This document shows, piece after piece, positions 14,001 to 24,404 of a stretch of 64,000 nt of DNA; positions within the stretch are counted from its first letter, which is position 1, and each line of letters starts with the position of its first letter. The position numbers and the translations under genes are program-made. The notes below the pieces were generated by a model that saw only the letters and a list, made by a program, of their open reading frames with translations, made no database searches and had not been told where the DNA came from. The stretch is taken from the NCBI RefSeq assembly GCF_032854445.1, contig NC_088301.1, positions 13,140,281-13,204,280 of the forward strand, written 5' to 3'. The stretch is from Liolophura sinensis. Its lineage: Eukaryota > Mollusca > Polyplacophora > Chitonida > Chitonidae.

Positions 14001-17000
14001 TAGAAGAGGTGGATGTGTCAGGTATTTCCAAATTTGCCAGGGTCTTTTCTGTCTCGTTCTATTTCCCACCCCTATCCTACCCCTCTTGTTGAGCCTCATC
14101 TGCCCCAGGTCATTGATTAGCTTTAGGGTCAGTCCAGTTTCTGTGTAAACAGAGCAGCATATGTAGAGGTATGCCCCCCCAAGCTGCTGAAGGTACAAAT
14201 AGCTTAAACACCTGTGACATGAGGTCATGAATGGAAACTGCCAGGGGAGGGGGGGGGGTGTTTCCTGTAGCTGTAACTGTTTGTTTATTCTGTGACTTAA
14301 AATACATGACCTGTGGGTGTATATTATCTAAGATTTTTTTTCCTGGACTGTTATATACATATACCTCATGATTCCTTGAACAAATGGTAATCCCTTTGTC
14401 TACTTCCTATGCCACTGATCTACATACATACTTACATTGGTATGTCTGGGCAATCTTCAGAGGGTTTTATTTCTATTGTCTGCAGGAAAGGAGGCAGTAA
14501 CAAATTGATCAGGATTTTCCACCATAACGGAAAATACGGTTTCGTGGAGCCTTACACATTCAACTCAGTGGTGGAGCTAGTGGAGTACTACAGACATAAT
14601 TCGCTGGCCATCTACAACCGCACATTAGACATCAAACTAGAGTTCCCAGTGAGAAGGAAAATACCGGTAAGTCTGTGTGCTCGCATTTCTGAAATCAGTG
14701 CCTTGGCACTTAGTTTGGACATTATTTTGATTACTTGAAACGTATCAGTTGTACTACTGGATGTCAGATGGTTGTGTTCTTTGAAAAATCCTATACATGT
14801 TAACTGTCAGAGGTTAAGATGTATATTCTTTAAGAGGGCTCGGAAGATGTAGATCACATGATCACCCTAGTGTGGGTGAAAACAAAATGGTCACCCAATG
14901 TGGAAGCGTAGGGAAAATGGCCCATGTTTTCCACTCGGTCAGTGATCTGGTTGTACAAAAAACCAGCATGTAAGCTCTACAGAAGACTTATCTCGAAAGC
15001 TAGAAATTATTCAAATCAGCTTTCCTATGCTACAACATTACAAGGACTTCCTTTTTTTTCTCTTTTTCCTCGCAGTTTGTTACTAAGGAGATCACATGGT
15101 CTTTATCTTCCAGCCTCTCTTACAGAATGTCTTAATGTAAGCAGGGTATTAGTAAAGTGCTTGAGAATCACAATTGCAAAGCTATGTAAAGGTTGCCCCA
15201 TTGTTCAGGTGGATGGATGGATGTTTTTAGTATTCTGATAGGTTGCAATCTTTTTTGTAGCCCCCTAGTGGTGTAGATCCGCCAGACGTGAAGGAGATGT
15301 TGAGTAAACTAAAGGAGATGAACCAGCTGTACTTACAGAGGAGTGTGGAGTACGATCGGCTATACGACCACCACTCGAAAACCGCTCAGGTAGGATTTCT
15401 CCTGTTCTGCTCGTTAACCATGTAGAGTGTGGGTCCAAATACAAAAGTATGTGTGTCTGCATGTTCATGCACATTCGATTGTTATGGCTAGTCATTTAGT
15501 GGCCAAAGGTCAGTGGTTTTCTCCAGGCCTTCTAATCTCCTCCACCCATTTCACTGTGTGCTGTCTTTCCATGTGAAATATTCTGGAATAGGGTGTTAAA
15601 AGCCAAAAAGTCAGTCAAAGCCAATAACTGTAGCTGACCATCCATGTTGCTGTTCCACAGGAGTTACAACTGAAGCACCAGGCCCTGGATGCGTTCAAGG
15701 AGACGGTGGCAGTGTTTGAGGATCAGATCTTGCTGCACGAGAAATCACACAGAGATGCGTTTCCTAATGAAATACAAAAGTAAGACAATTTTACACACAT
15801 TTGCTTTATATTCTCTTTTTCATTTCTCAAAGAGCTTGTCGCAGAATTGACCTTCTGCTTGCATGGAATGGGCACGTGCTAAGGGGAAGCAATTTATCCC
15901 ATGCCCTGCATTTTGTTTTCGTTGAAGCATTGCCATCTTGTTATGAAGTATATGTGTTTGTGAATAAGACGTAAAGTTGAATCAGTCAAGTTATGAGATG
16001 GTTAGGCAATATATACCCAGAATGTAAAAATTCGTGTTGATTAGCAATATCTCGGGGATGAATTCAGTTGTTTAAAATATGGATTAATGAAACTTTAATG
16101 TTGTGCAGTTATTGTGCCTTTGTACTGATGTTGTAACTGTACACCTTACAAACATTAAAATTGTTTGTTTTTGGTGTTGTATTTACATATTGTTATGTTT
16201 CATCTTGTAGGTTACACGAAAATTTTGAACTCCTGAAAACTAGGCTGATGACTATTTGCGAGAGTCGAGAGGCATTGGAATTGGAAATCCAAAAACAGTC
16301 CATTCAAATCGACAGTTTATAAGTGAAATGAATAGCACAAAACCAGAAATCAAGCGGTTATATAGGGAGAGAGAAAGATACAAGAAGTAAGTTCAGTCAT
16401 AGCTAATCCTTGCAGTTCACCATAAACTTGGTCCAAAAAACGCTTCAGTTGTTCGTCATCATTCGGAATACTTCTGGAAACCAGTAAATTTAAAAGCAAG
16501 AAAGTAATTTAAACTAGTTTGTTTACCAAAAAAAAAAAAAAAAAAACCTTGTAGTTTAAATGTAGTTACTGCTGTAATCTATAATTGACATGTTTTCAGT
16601 GAACATGAATCTTTTTGCTAAATCCAAGGCTTATCTATTCACAGAATGCTTTTGGATAATGGCTATTCACAAGATCTTCTGGAAGAAATATTAGAAGGAA
16701 AGAGCACTGAGGAAAGGTATTGATTACTGAATTGATTTTACAGACTGCAACTTTTACTTTATACATTTTTCTGTATGGTGACTGTGTGTGTATGAGTGTG
16801 TGTGCCGAGAGAAGGATGCTGCAGGGACTTTCAAAATTTGTTCATCTTGTGGTAGAGATGCAACATCAGAAGAACAGGTGTCATTTGTTTTTCATTAAGG
16901 CACTAACTTGTGTGAAATAAATGCAAAGTAAAATGATTGAAAAGGTCTTGGCAATAATGTATTTCTGAAAACAGGTTTGTAACTGAAAATTTATGCTCCT

Positions 17001-17711
17001 ACATGTTCCTTTCTTAGACTGCAGTTGTTCTCGCTTGACACATTCCCAGTTGTGTGTTTGTGCTTTTTAACAGTTACGGAGTAGCCATGTAACATATATC
17101 TGTAGAATGCCTATGTGTTTTTGTCTTGTTAGCCCTCACTGGTTGCCGCATGAAGACTCGCGGACGTGGTTAGTAGAGTGCGATCGTAATACTGCTGAGA
17201 TGAAGCTGATGGGACAGAAAGATGGAACGTTCCTGATCAGGCCCAGGGATGGTGACCATGTTTTATCTATTGTGTAAGTTATCTGTCTTTTAATTAATCA
17301 AATTTACTTAATTTAAGTAATTTTTTACTGAATGAACGATTCAGTCAATGTTTAGATATGAGTGAAAAATTATGTCTGTACAACTTGGGTATTTTGACTG
17401 TTTCAATGAATAATTTGAAAAAAAAAAAAGAAAATGTAAATGTTTTGGTGTGATTATTGAAAATTCTGTAACCTGTTCTGCTCCTATGTTTCAGGGTACG
17501 GGGGCAGGTAGGACACTGTAAGATCTACAAGCGAGAGACGGGCTATGGGTTTGCAGACCCATACTTCATACACAGATCATTGGTTGACCTTGTCGTTCAC
17601 TACAGTCAAACCTCGCTGGCAGAACACAACGAGAGCCTTGACCTGAAGCTAAGCTACCCTGTCAATTATTATGCGCAGGATGACAACATCTACACTCGCA
17701 TGCAGCATTGA
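350..17711 (+). CDS. PIK3R1: PI3-kinase regulatory subunit (p85-type), 5'-partial, 19 exons visible
   Basis: This is the class IA phosphoinositide 3-kinase regulatory subunit, which holds p110 through its iSH2 coiled coil and docks on phosphotyrosine through two SH2 domains. Exons: 350-484, 4984-5064, 5831-5885, 7428-7544, 7902-8000, 8203-8313, 10411-10488, 10983-11114, 12082-12292, 12571-12662, 13343-13463, 13633-13725, 14486-14666, 15261-15389, 15661-15779, 16211-16386, 16645-16716, 17133-17273, 17495-17711. Phases agree throughout except for one missing base in exon 16211-16386; with it restored the exons sum to a multiple of three and give about 786 residues. Order: SAM (1-75), C1 (98-147), RhoGAP/BH (about 165-365), proline-rich linker, nSH2 (about 402-500), iSH2 (503-665), cSH2 (about 670-770). 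Vertebrate p85 has an SH3 at its N-terminus; none is visible here but the 5' end is outside the window. Which vertebrate paralogue it matches cannot be decided, so the symbol is family-level. Confidence 0.93.
485..4983 (+). other. PIK3R intron between the two SAM exons
   Basis: This AT-rich intron has gtaagt and ttttcag ends. No supported exon or RNA gene is visible inside. About 2560-2720 resembles the unnamed repeat family also seen at 24405-24560 and 55400-55600 (shared 'aggcaaataaatgtcataaaatgtattacttt' type of core). A 25-bp direct duplication (ttacacatacacattttaaatg) occurs at about 3600-3650. Confidence 0.6.
7428..8000 (+). CDS. PIK3R1: PIK3R exons encoding a C1 zinc-finger domain (7428-7544, 7902-8000)
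   Basis: The joined exons give an exact C1 metal-binding pattern: H-x12-C-x2-C-x13-C-x2-C-x4-H-x2-C-x7-C. It begins at the His of NHNFVEYSF and ends at the Cys of KPADC. The [10 protein letters not shown] segment keeps the G and Q found in phorbol-ester/diacylglycerol-binding C1 domains. The proline typical of the first binding loop is replaced by SLQRC, so lipid binding is uncertain. The intron falls between two zinc ligands, in phase 1. The domain ends in a basic [11 protein letters not shown] linker that leads to the RhoGAP exons. The short exon 5831-5885 upstream (CLPPPGQ) links the SAM to the C1. Confidence 0.88.
7590..7700 (+). mobile_element. SINE family A, 3'-end fragment
   Basis: A fragment with the family signature: tttcctccttccataatgct, gaagtgaaatattgtggagg and caccattcaaataaatat. 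It lies in a PIK3R intron just after the first C1 exon. The 5' tRNA-related head is missing. Confidence 0.65.
8203..12662 (+). CDS. PIK3R1: PIK3R exons encoding the RhoGAP/BH domain (five exons)
   Basis: Exons 8203-8313, 10411-10488, 10983-11114, 12082-12292 and 12571-12662 encode the BCR-homology/RhoGAP fold. VFGMEL opens it. FNIYRFS corresponds to the arginine-finger loop, where the IYR arginine is retained. [17 protein letters not shown] is the conserved signature helix. [16 protein letters not shown] and [17 protein letters not shown] follow. In vertebrate p85 this domain binds Rac/Cdc42 and has weak or disputed GAP activity. Here the arginine and the K-R-Y-L-R-E-L-P segment are both present, which would be compatible with activity, but this is inference. 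The domain ends in a SSEKPPPPP run like the proline-rich segments that flank the p85 BH domain. Confidence 0.9.
8314..10410 (+). other. PIK3R intron, no gene seen
   Basis: This 2.1-kb intron lies between two RhoGAP exons. I see no coding segment of the family, no clear full-length mobile element and no RNA gene. The shorter introns at 5065-5830, 5886-7427, 10489-10982, 11115-12081, 12663-13342, 13726-14485, 14667-15260, 15780-16210 and 16717-17132 are likewise non-coding, apart from the SINE pieces listed separately. Confidence 0.5.
10538..10696 (+). mobile_element. SINE family A, 3' part
   Basis: The copy carries the cataccaggt-like middle, 'ttgtaatgctggcctctgtt', 'gaaatattcttgagtacggc' and 'ataaaacaccaatcgaataa'. 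It sits inside a PIK3R RhoGAP intron. Diverged and 5'-truncated. Confidence 0.7.
13343..14666 (+). CDS. PIK3R1: PIK3R exons encoding the N-terminal SH2 domain
   Basis: Exon 13343-13463 carries a proline-rich linker and then WYWGDISR. Exon 13633-13725 carries [19 protein letters not shown] with the FLVR phosphotyrosine-binding arginine. Exon 14486-14666 carries [14 protein letters not shown], then the [20 protein letters not shown] segment. The order and intron positions match an nSH2 of p85, with the same WYWG opening as in vertebrates. All key residues are intact, so pYxxM binding is expected. Confidence 0.93.
15261..16716 (+). CDS. PIK3R1: PIK3R exons encoding the inter-SH2 coiled coil, with a frame break
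   Basis: Exons 15261-15389, 15661-15779, 16211-16386 and 16645-16716 encode the p110-binding coiled coil. It starts [20 protein letters not shown] and continues [20 protein letters not shown]. In exon 16211-16386 the frame runs into TAA at 16320-16322 after [12 protein letters not shown]. The next frame immediately reads [20 protein letters not shown], which matches the 'MNSIKPDLIQL' stretch of the vertebrate iSH2, and its phase fits the next exon ([20 protein letters not shown]). One added base in the TTT at 16316-16318 repairs the frame. Confidence 0.9.
15485..15610 (+). repeat. SINE-like family B fragment
   Basis: Contains 'gtggccaaaggtcagtggtt', 'ctcctccacccatttcactg' and 'gtgaaatattctggaatagg' followed by 'gtgttaaaa'. 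It shares the 'ttgccaaaggtcagtggttt' core with the copies at 42015-42115, 42700-42835 and 63500-63650. This family resembles family A at its 3' end only. Confidence 0.55.
16316..16322 (+). other. Single-base frame break in the iSH2 exon (probable missing T)
   Basis: Upstream frame: gac agt tta taa. Downstream homologous frame: ata agt gaa atg aat. They are joined if TTT were TTTT. The downstream exons 16645-16716, 17133-17273 and 17495-17711 are all intact SH2-coding sequence, with splice phases that require the extra base. The sequence itself cannot distinguish an assembly error in a homopolymer from a true allele. A fixed null is unlikely because all flanking exons are well preserved. Confidence 0.85.
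17133..17711 (+). CDS. PIK3R1: PIK3R exons encoding the C-terminal SH2 domain and stop
   Basis: Exon 17133-17273 starts [19 protein letters not shown] and contains [16 protein letters not shown], with the FLIR arginine. Exon 17495-17711 contains [19 protein letters not shown] and [20 protein letters not shown]. The protein ends in [13 protein letters not shown] and a TGA at 17709-17711, the position where vertebrate p85 also ends shortly after its cSH2. Confidence 0.94.
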
Positions 17712-17864
17712 TGAGCCAACAGCCTGGAGGTTTTCAAACACAATGTCTGAACCACACAAGATTAGTAGGTTGACCAGTTCCAGGGTGAGTGAATAGGGCT
17801 GAGTCACGTTGTTCAGGGGCATGCAACTTGTTAGCGGCTGGTGTGTGTGGTCAGAGTACAACTT

Positions 17865-18214
17865 ACAGCCAGCTGGCCTGCTCGGCAGAATAGAGCTTAC
17901 AGCCAGTTAGCCTTCTCGGCAGAATACAGCTTACAGCCAGTTGGCCTCCTCGGCAGAATACAGCTTACATCCAGTTGGCCTTATCAGTAGAATATAGCTT
18001 GCATCCAGTTGGCCTGCTTGGCAGAATACAGCTTAGTCAGTTGGCCTTCACAGCAGAATACAGCTTACAGCCAGTTGGCCTCCTCGGCAGAATACAGCTT
18101 ACAGCCAGTTGGCCTCCTCGGCAGAATACAAGTTACAGCCAGCTTGCCTGCTCTGCAAAATACAGATTTCAGCCAGTTGGCCTCTTTGACAGAATACAAG
18201 TTACAGCCAGTTGG
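17865..18214 (+). repeat. 34-bp minisatellite in the PIK3R 3' UTR
   Basis: About ten imperfect copies of a unit that starts acagccagttggcctcctcg and ends gcagaatacagctt. Most units are exactly 34 bp, one is 32 bp, and they end at acagccagttgg. Because 34 is not a multiple of three, several frames remain open through it; the 97- and 72-residue frames there are by-products, not proteins. Confidence 0.93.
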
Positions 18215-18538
18215 AAAGTGGTTCTAATGCTGAAGACCCCAAGGACAGCTGGACTTGGTTCCTGGTAGACGTGGCTTCAAACAGATCGTGACAGACAAGT
18301 CCACTGTTGAAGAGCCTTCTAGCCACTAGATTGTAAGTCTGTACGCACAGCATTCAAACCTAACTGGTAGAAACGTCTACCGTAGACTGTCTTCAGATGC
18401 TGGCAGACATATTTTACCACATGTTGCTCATTTGAACACTACCAAATTTTATAGTATATGACTATATGTATACTATATTGTCTTGTGATATCATCATATT
18501 GACTGAGACGTTCACTTAGGTGACTCGTGAAGTGTTCA

Positions 18539-18544
18539 AATAAA
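18539..18544 (+). terminator. Candidate poly(A) signal of PIK3R
   Basis: A canonical AATAAA lies about 830 bases after the stop codon, within 'gttcaaataaaaacgttg'. A second AATAAA at 20840-20845 is an alternative distal site. Confidence 0.4.
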
Positions 18545-18565
18545 AACGTTGTTTCCAAATTAAAC

Positions 18566-20995
18566 ACTGCGTCCAATCAAGACTGTGCTTTAATAATACA
18601 GAAGAAAAGGAAATCTTAGCTGATGTTGTGAGGACAGCATCACTATGGTGATATCAAGTCAGTGCCAGATTCTTTTTAAGCAAGTGCAATTGTCATATAT
18701 GTAAATAGCTTCATTTGTGGATAGACTTGACTAAGAACCTACAGTTGTACAGGTTATATGTACAAATGTTAAAGAAACTGTAGATATGGTTCATTGCGAT
18801 GTCTGAATAGTTAAAGCTGAAGGATTGATAGAGCTGGAATGCTCCATTCCCCCCTTTTTTCTTTTTTTTTTTTTTTTAAAAAATTATTTGTATTTTGCTT
18901 CACTTGTTGATACAAATGCACAATGAATTTACATTGCCTGAATTTCGAGAAGAAACCTTTGGTGGTGTTCAAAGCTTTAATCCTAGCATGAAAGGCTACC
19001 TGTACTAGGTAATGAGAAGTTCTTGGATGTCATCATTTTCTTAATAGCACATAATATTTGTAGATATACAAACTCAGTGTTTAACTTGAATCAAATTATT
19101 CTTTTAAAATTGACCAACGATTTCTTGTTGACCTTTGTGATTGAGGTACAAAACAGTCCCAGAAAAGCAACTTGTAAAACTTCCTTAATTATGTGATAAT
19201 CGGGTCCAAGTTAATGTCTGTTACACGCTATATTTCTTAAAAGCCATTCTCACCATCATCCTTGGTCTTACTACAAGTATGTACATGCACCTGCTCTGTG
19301 ATTTACATGTACATGTAACTTCCCTGTGCTATATTTCGACCTGCCTTATTAGTTTTGGCTGTCATAGTACCAGATTTTGTCAAGGTCACAGGACAAAAAT
19401 GCTGAGATTTTTATTCTTTCTCTTCTGCATATTTTAGACAAGGTTCGCTACATGTTTTGAAGTAAACTAGGCTGAGTACAGTTGACCTTGTAGCCATAGA
19501 AATCTTCTTATGTTAAATGAAAACTTTCGTACACTTTGTGAGCTATCCAGTTAATCTATAGGTTTCTCAGCCATCTTTTCATTTTGCATAATTTGAGATA
19601 TGCAAAATCTTTGAAAACATGAATTACCCTGTGACATTAGCTTTGAAAGCTTTGAAATATGTCAGAAATTTATAATAGCATTCTCTCTATGCTAGGGGTA
19701 ATTGACTAGTGCTGAAATTACAAGTTTTGTGATATTATATTAAATTATTGTGGTCCAGTATAAAATTTTTTTCTTGTGTTCTTGATCCTGTGCATATCTA
19801 CATCTTCTTTTTTTTTTTTTTTTTTTTTTTTCCCCTCCCCAAAATAATCTGTATGGGAACAATTGGTAAATATGTACATAAGGTAAATATTTACTTTGTA
19901 TACCATTGTGTTCCTGTACAACCAAGTTATACAGTTGTTTGTGTGTAGTGTAGTGTAGTACATGACCATGGCATGTGGGAGGTTTTACCCCTGTTATCTC
20001 CAGGCAATACTGATTCTTTATGCTTTTTTTTTCAAGCCTCGCTGTCACATTTCAGATTGCTTACTTCTGAACTGGACACTTAGTAGCTCTTGAAGCAGAT
20101 ATTTGTATTTTTGTACGTCCTGTTTTGATTGTGAAATATAGTCATAATTTTCATCTGGCTGGTTAATAACTTGCCTGTGCATCCATGATATACTGAATTG
20201 AGAGGCCATTGTCACAAAAAGCACATAGCCATCCATACATGTAGTTACCGTGGCAACAGCAGTGGATGCCATGATTGTTACATGTGTGCAAAGTTGTGTA
20301 CTTTTGTGAAAAAGAGCCCCTGAACACAGAAAAGAACTACAAATGAGCTGCCTAAAATGGAAAACTGTCTCGTGAAACCCAGAAGGGAGTTGATTTTTTG
20401 CAGCCAAACTACATATTCATGTATCAGCAGGTTGTACCAATTTGTATGCTGTCTTCAATTCATATTTTCATTGTGTCATTTGTACATAGAATGCGCATCT
20501 TGTTATCCAATCATGCCATAATACAAACCAATCAGGATAGACCTTATGTGATATGCCATCATCTGATTGGATGTTTGACCTTCATAATGTATATATTGGC
20601 ATTTTTCATTGGCTGCTCATCTTCAGCATAGTTCCTGAGCCTAGCTTCCTTGTATGAGTACTGTTTGAGATTGGGGAAACACAAGGAAGGGCTGGCATAT
20701 ATTGACATGAATGATTATTTGTGCAAGAGATTTGTGAACAGCTGATTCAGTTCTACACAAAAAATTTTACAAATGTCTCAGTGGGTATTATTTTAGTGAC
20801 ATTACATCAATGAAATAGCCTTGTTGAAGCCCATAAAAGAATAAAAACATGACTATATTGATGTTAAACTATAACTGTGTGGTCTTATTTCTTTTCTATA
20901 AGGTGAAATCTGAAGAATGGCAGTGTAAACGAGCGCCAAACAACTTTTATTTTTTAACTTTTGCTGGACCACCTTCCACAAAGCAATCTTATTCT
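18566..20995. other. Gene-free stretch downstream of PIK3R
   Basis: AT-rich DNA with poly(T) runs and a distal AATAAA at 20840. No open frame shows a recognisable domain or splice pattern. It may be a long 3' UTR or an intergenic spacer. Confidence 0.5.
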
Positions 20996-21706
20996 ACATG
21001 TACCTGTGTGATATAGGTTGTGACCAAATGTACCTGTGTGATATAGGTTGATTGTGACCAAATGTACTGCGTGATATAGGTTGTGACCACATGTACCTGT
21101 GTGATATAGGTTGATTGTGACCACATGTACCTGTGTGATATAGGTTGATTGTGACCACATGTACCTGTGTGATGTAGGTTGATTGTGACCACATGTACCT
21201 GCGTGATATCGGTTGATTGTGACCACATGTACCTGTGTGATATCGGTTGATTGTGACCACATGTACCTGCGTGATATCGGTTGATTGTGACCACATGTAC
21301 CTGCGTGATATCGGTTGATTGTGACCACATGTACCTGCGTGATATCGGTTGATTGTGACCACATGTACCTGCGTGATATCGGTTGATTGTGACCACATGT
21401 ACCTGCGTGGTGTAGGTTGATTGTGACCACGTACCCGTGTGATATCGGTTGATTGTGACCACATGTACCCGAGTGATTTAGGTTGATTGTGGCCACATGT
21501 ACCTGTGTGATATAGGTTGATTGTGACCACATGTATCTGCGTGGTGTAGGTTGATTGTGACCACATGTACCTGCGTGGTGTAGGTTGATTGTGACCACAT
21601 GTACCTGTGTGATATAGGTTGATTGTGACCACATGTACCTGTGTGATATAGGTTGATTGTGACCACATGTACCTGTATGGTGTAGGTTGATTGTAACTAC
21701 ATGTAC
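20996..21706. repeat. 34-bp minisatellite, about 21 copies
   Basis: The unit reads ttgattgtgaccacatgtac then ctgtgtgatatagg. Copies are very similar: the main variants are ctgcgtgatatcgg in the middle block (about 21200-21400) and gtggtgtagg in a few others. The minus strand has frames of 308, 224 and 157 codons through it. A 34-bp unit without stops in any frame stays open in all three frames, so these are artefacts of the array. Confidence 0.95.
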
Positions 21707-21756
21707 AACATCTATAGTAAACATATGTGGTGGGTGGTGGTAGTACAGCACATTGA

Positions 21757-22032
21757 CCCTAGAGCCTCTCACCAATGTGGTAGCTGCGAGTTCAAGTCTA
21801 GCTCTTGCTGGTTTCCTCTCCAGTTGTACTTGGGAAGGTCTGTCAGCAATCATTGGAAGGTCGTGGTTTCCTTCCACCATAATACTGTCAAATATTTGTG
21901 TATTGACTGTGTGGTCTCGTTCGTTCTCTTGTTGTTAAACTCAATCACTGCAAGAAAACAATGATCAGACTGTTGTAACAGTGAAATATTCTTGTAGGAC
22001 GTTAAACACAAGAGTGGCAAATAAGTAAGTAA
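21757..22032 (+). mobile_element. SINE family A copy, near full length, interrupted
   Basis: It shows the 'gagcctctcaccaatgtggt' head, the B-box-like 'gcgagttcaagtctagctct', 'ttgggaaggtctgtcagcaa', 'tggtttccttccaccataat' and, after about 85 unrelated or strongly diverged bases, 'gtgaaatattcttgtaggac'. It abuts the 34-bp array. Confidence 0.7.
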
Positions 22033-22612
22033 ACCTTTACAATGTTGAGTTCATGGGTATTACATTGAATTTCAATTTGTGGAACAGGGCCTTGACAAGG
22101 GCATATATTTTTTATAAAGCGAAATCCTGCGCACTTGTTGCTGCCTCACTTGGTGCTCAGCACTGAGAGGTTGGAGAAAGGAAACCAGACTGGATGGCCT
22201 GGTGTCAGTATAATGTGGCTGGGCAGGGTGTCATGTCTGGTGTCTTTAGCATGATACTTCATTGACAGAACCACTTTGGCAGCATGAACCCACCATGCCT
22301 CAAGAACTCACAGTACATGTACACAAACCTGATGACTCCTCATCGTCATGACTGAAAAATTGTCAAGCCTGACTACGAAACCCAGGTATGCACACACATA
22401 TATATATACATACATACAATAACAGTCTCCATCAAAACCATGCCATGGAACTGCTAGAGACTGAAGCATGATGGGCTTTGTAACTGGAATTACTGAACTG
22501 AAAACACTGAAATTGCCTTGGGCTCCATCCCAACTGATTGCTGTATATATATATGTTAACAACTTGAAGAAAATGTGGCACCATCCATGAACAGCTTAAA
22601 AATGACACACCC

Positions 22613-22812
22613 AATTTCCTCAAACTTTTCATATATAAAGGAGCAACGTTCAGTACAGTTTATGCCCATGTTTAAGGTGTTTTTGGTGACAAATCTTCAT
22701 TGGTTGGACTGGCCAATTTCAGGGCTTTCATCAGTCTACACAGGATAGTGCTCTCAGAATATGCTTGAATAAACTGCTTGCAAACATGCGGAAAGGTTGA
22801 AGAATTACAGTA
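22613..22812 (-). mobile_element. MITE-like element M1, near full length
   Basis: The left end is aatttcctcaaacttttcat and the right end is atgcggaaaggttgaagaat followed by tacagta. These are inverted copies of each other. The interior matches the copies at 43490-43708 and 48902-49106, with shared pieces such as 'gactggccaatttcagggct'. Confidence 0.75.
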
Positions 22813-22892
22813 TGCTGTATTATTAGGCCTCGTCCTCATAGTACACAGAATAGTTTAAAGCTTCAGCATTTCTCAAAGCAGGCCATCAAACC

Positions 22893-23128
22893 ATGTTATT
22901 TATTTATTTATTTGACTGGTGTTTGTTCAAGAATATTTCACTTTTACCATAGCGACCAGCGACCTGGTGGAAACCCATGACCATCTGCAGGTTGCTGCCA
23001 GACCTACCCACATATGGCTGGAGAGGAAGCCAGCATGAGCTTGACTTGAACTCATAGCAATCGCATTGGTGAGAGACTCCTGAGTCATTACGTTGCACTA
23101 GTGCGCCAACCGAGCCACGGAGGCCCCT
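22893..23128 (-). mobile_element. SINE family A, full length
   Basis: Read on the minus strand it starts gaggggcctccgtggctcgg, with an A-box-like tggctcggttgg. It then has a B-box-like gagttcaagtc, 'ctggcttcctctccagccat', 'gaaatattcttgaac' and a tail of repeated aaat units. This is the best-preserved complete copy for describing the family: a tRNA-related head, a body of about 120 bp and an (AAAT)n tail. Confidence 0.85.
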
Positions 23129-23339
23129 CAAACCATGTGCCCAATGAGTTTCCTGCCTTAAAATCTTCAGGGTTTTGACCTAATCTGTGAAACATTTTGT
23201 GGTCTATGGACCCGAGCTGCCATAATCGTGCAGAAAAACAGTTCCGGTACCCTCATTACATATATACAGATATAGATTTTTGAGGAAATGACAAGGTCAA
23301 TTGTTAAAATGTGTCGCAACATGCCTAATTAAATATTCG

Positions 23340-23480
23340 GGGTAAATGATATTCGGGGAAAAAATGCACTTCTAAAAGCAAATAAAATACAACTTTTTGG
23401 TTCTGAAACTTTTTTTGTAGGATATCGTCCTACATCTATTGCAAACAAATCTCCAGACCTCTCAGAATTAGGCAAAACGT
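23340..23480 (+). repeat. Unnamed interspersed repeat R, copy
   Basis: Shared pieces 'aagcaaataaaatacaactt', 'ttggttctgaaac' and 'ggatatcgtcctac' match the copies at 24405-24560, 26290-26490 and 55400-55600. Ends are not clear. Confidence 0.5.
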
Positions 23481-23764
23481 TTAACTGAATAAAGAGGCTG
23501 CATATTTTTTAATCCTTACACCAATGTTATGTCAAAAATGGATTGTATTGTAACGACTAAAATATTACAATGTATTAGTTTTCATTGTAACATCATACTG
23601 TTAATTTTACTGTGTTGTCATCATGATGAGCTGGGAATGGAACATTTGAGGTCAATAAGCTGACATCAAGGTCCTGCTGACGGGTGAAGTTTGATGGTCA
23701 GTAACCACAAATGAACTCTTTAAGGCCCAAAATTAGACATTCAAATCAGTATCAAACTGTAAAA

Positions 23765-23914
23765 TACTGTAATTCTTCAACCTTTTTGCATGTTTGCAAG
23801 GTGTTTCAAGCATATTCTGAAGGCATTCAATGCACAGGTAATTTTTTCTCAAAAAAAAATTAAAATTGTGCACAAATTGCACTGAAAGTTGCTCATATGC
23901 GGAAAGGTTGAGGG
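23765..23914 (+). mobile_element. MITE-like element M1, internally deleted copy
   Basis: Starts tactgtaattcttcaacctt and ends catatgcggaaaggttgagg, an inverted-repeat pair. The middle keeps 'gtgcacaaattgcactgaaa' but lacks about 50 bases present in the longer copies. Confidence 0.75.
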
Positions 23915-24404
23915 ACCACCTGAAAAATCAGGTATATTGAATCATGAATATTCATATTCCTAAATTCTAGACTGACCATTATGGTTAAAACATGTCCCCC
24001 TTCTATTTTTAAGAACACAATGAAACAGATAATAATAAAAAAAATTAACTCTTTATCATAATAACATTTATTCCAATAGGGCGTCTTACAGACAAATAGG
24101 CAAATACTTCCTTCAGGACGAATCTGTAAGATGTACATTATTCAGTGTAAAACAGAAGGCCTAATCTTTAAGGACATGTACACTTAATCTTAAACTGACC
24201 TCCGACAGAATTATGAGGACGCACACAAGAATCACAAGAATTTCTTCATCATAGAAGGATGCTACTGATAAACAAAAACAAATTTTCATAGACTTTCCTG
24301 TAAACATAATTGGTTAATTGTCTTATCTTTTATTGCATAAATCTGGGCCTGAAGTACTTGAACTCCTCAACTTGAAGAGCATAGACAAACTGAATTACCG
24401 TACA

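Larger units (their letters stand above)
17712..18565 (+). other. PIK3R 3' UTR, proximal end
   Basis: The sequence runs from the TGA to a canonical AATAAA at 18539-18544, followed by an AT-rich stretch. Most of its first 500 bases is a 34-bp minisatellite (17865-18214). A second AATAAA at 20840-20845 could mark a longer transcript. Between them (18566-20839) I see no gene, only poly(T) tracts near 18853-18877 and 19808-19832. Confidence 0.5.

Noticed and set aside
20954-21880. A 308-codon minus-strand frame of repeated HNQPISHRYMWSQST-type units (and nested 224- and 157-codon frames)
   Set aside because: The 34-bp unit has no stop in any frame and its length is not a multiple of three, so long frames arise in all three phases. 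There are no start, splice or homology signs of a protein.
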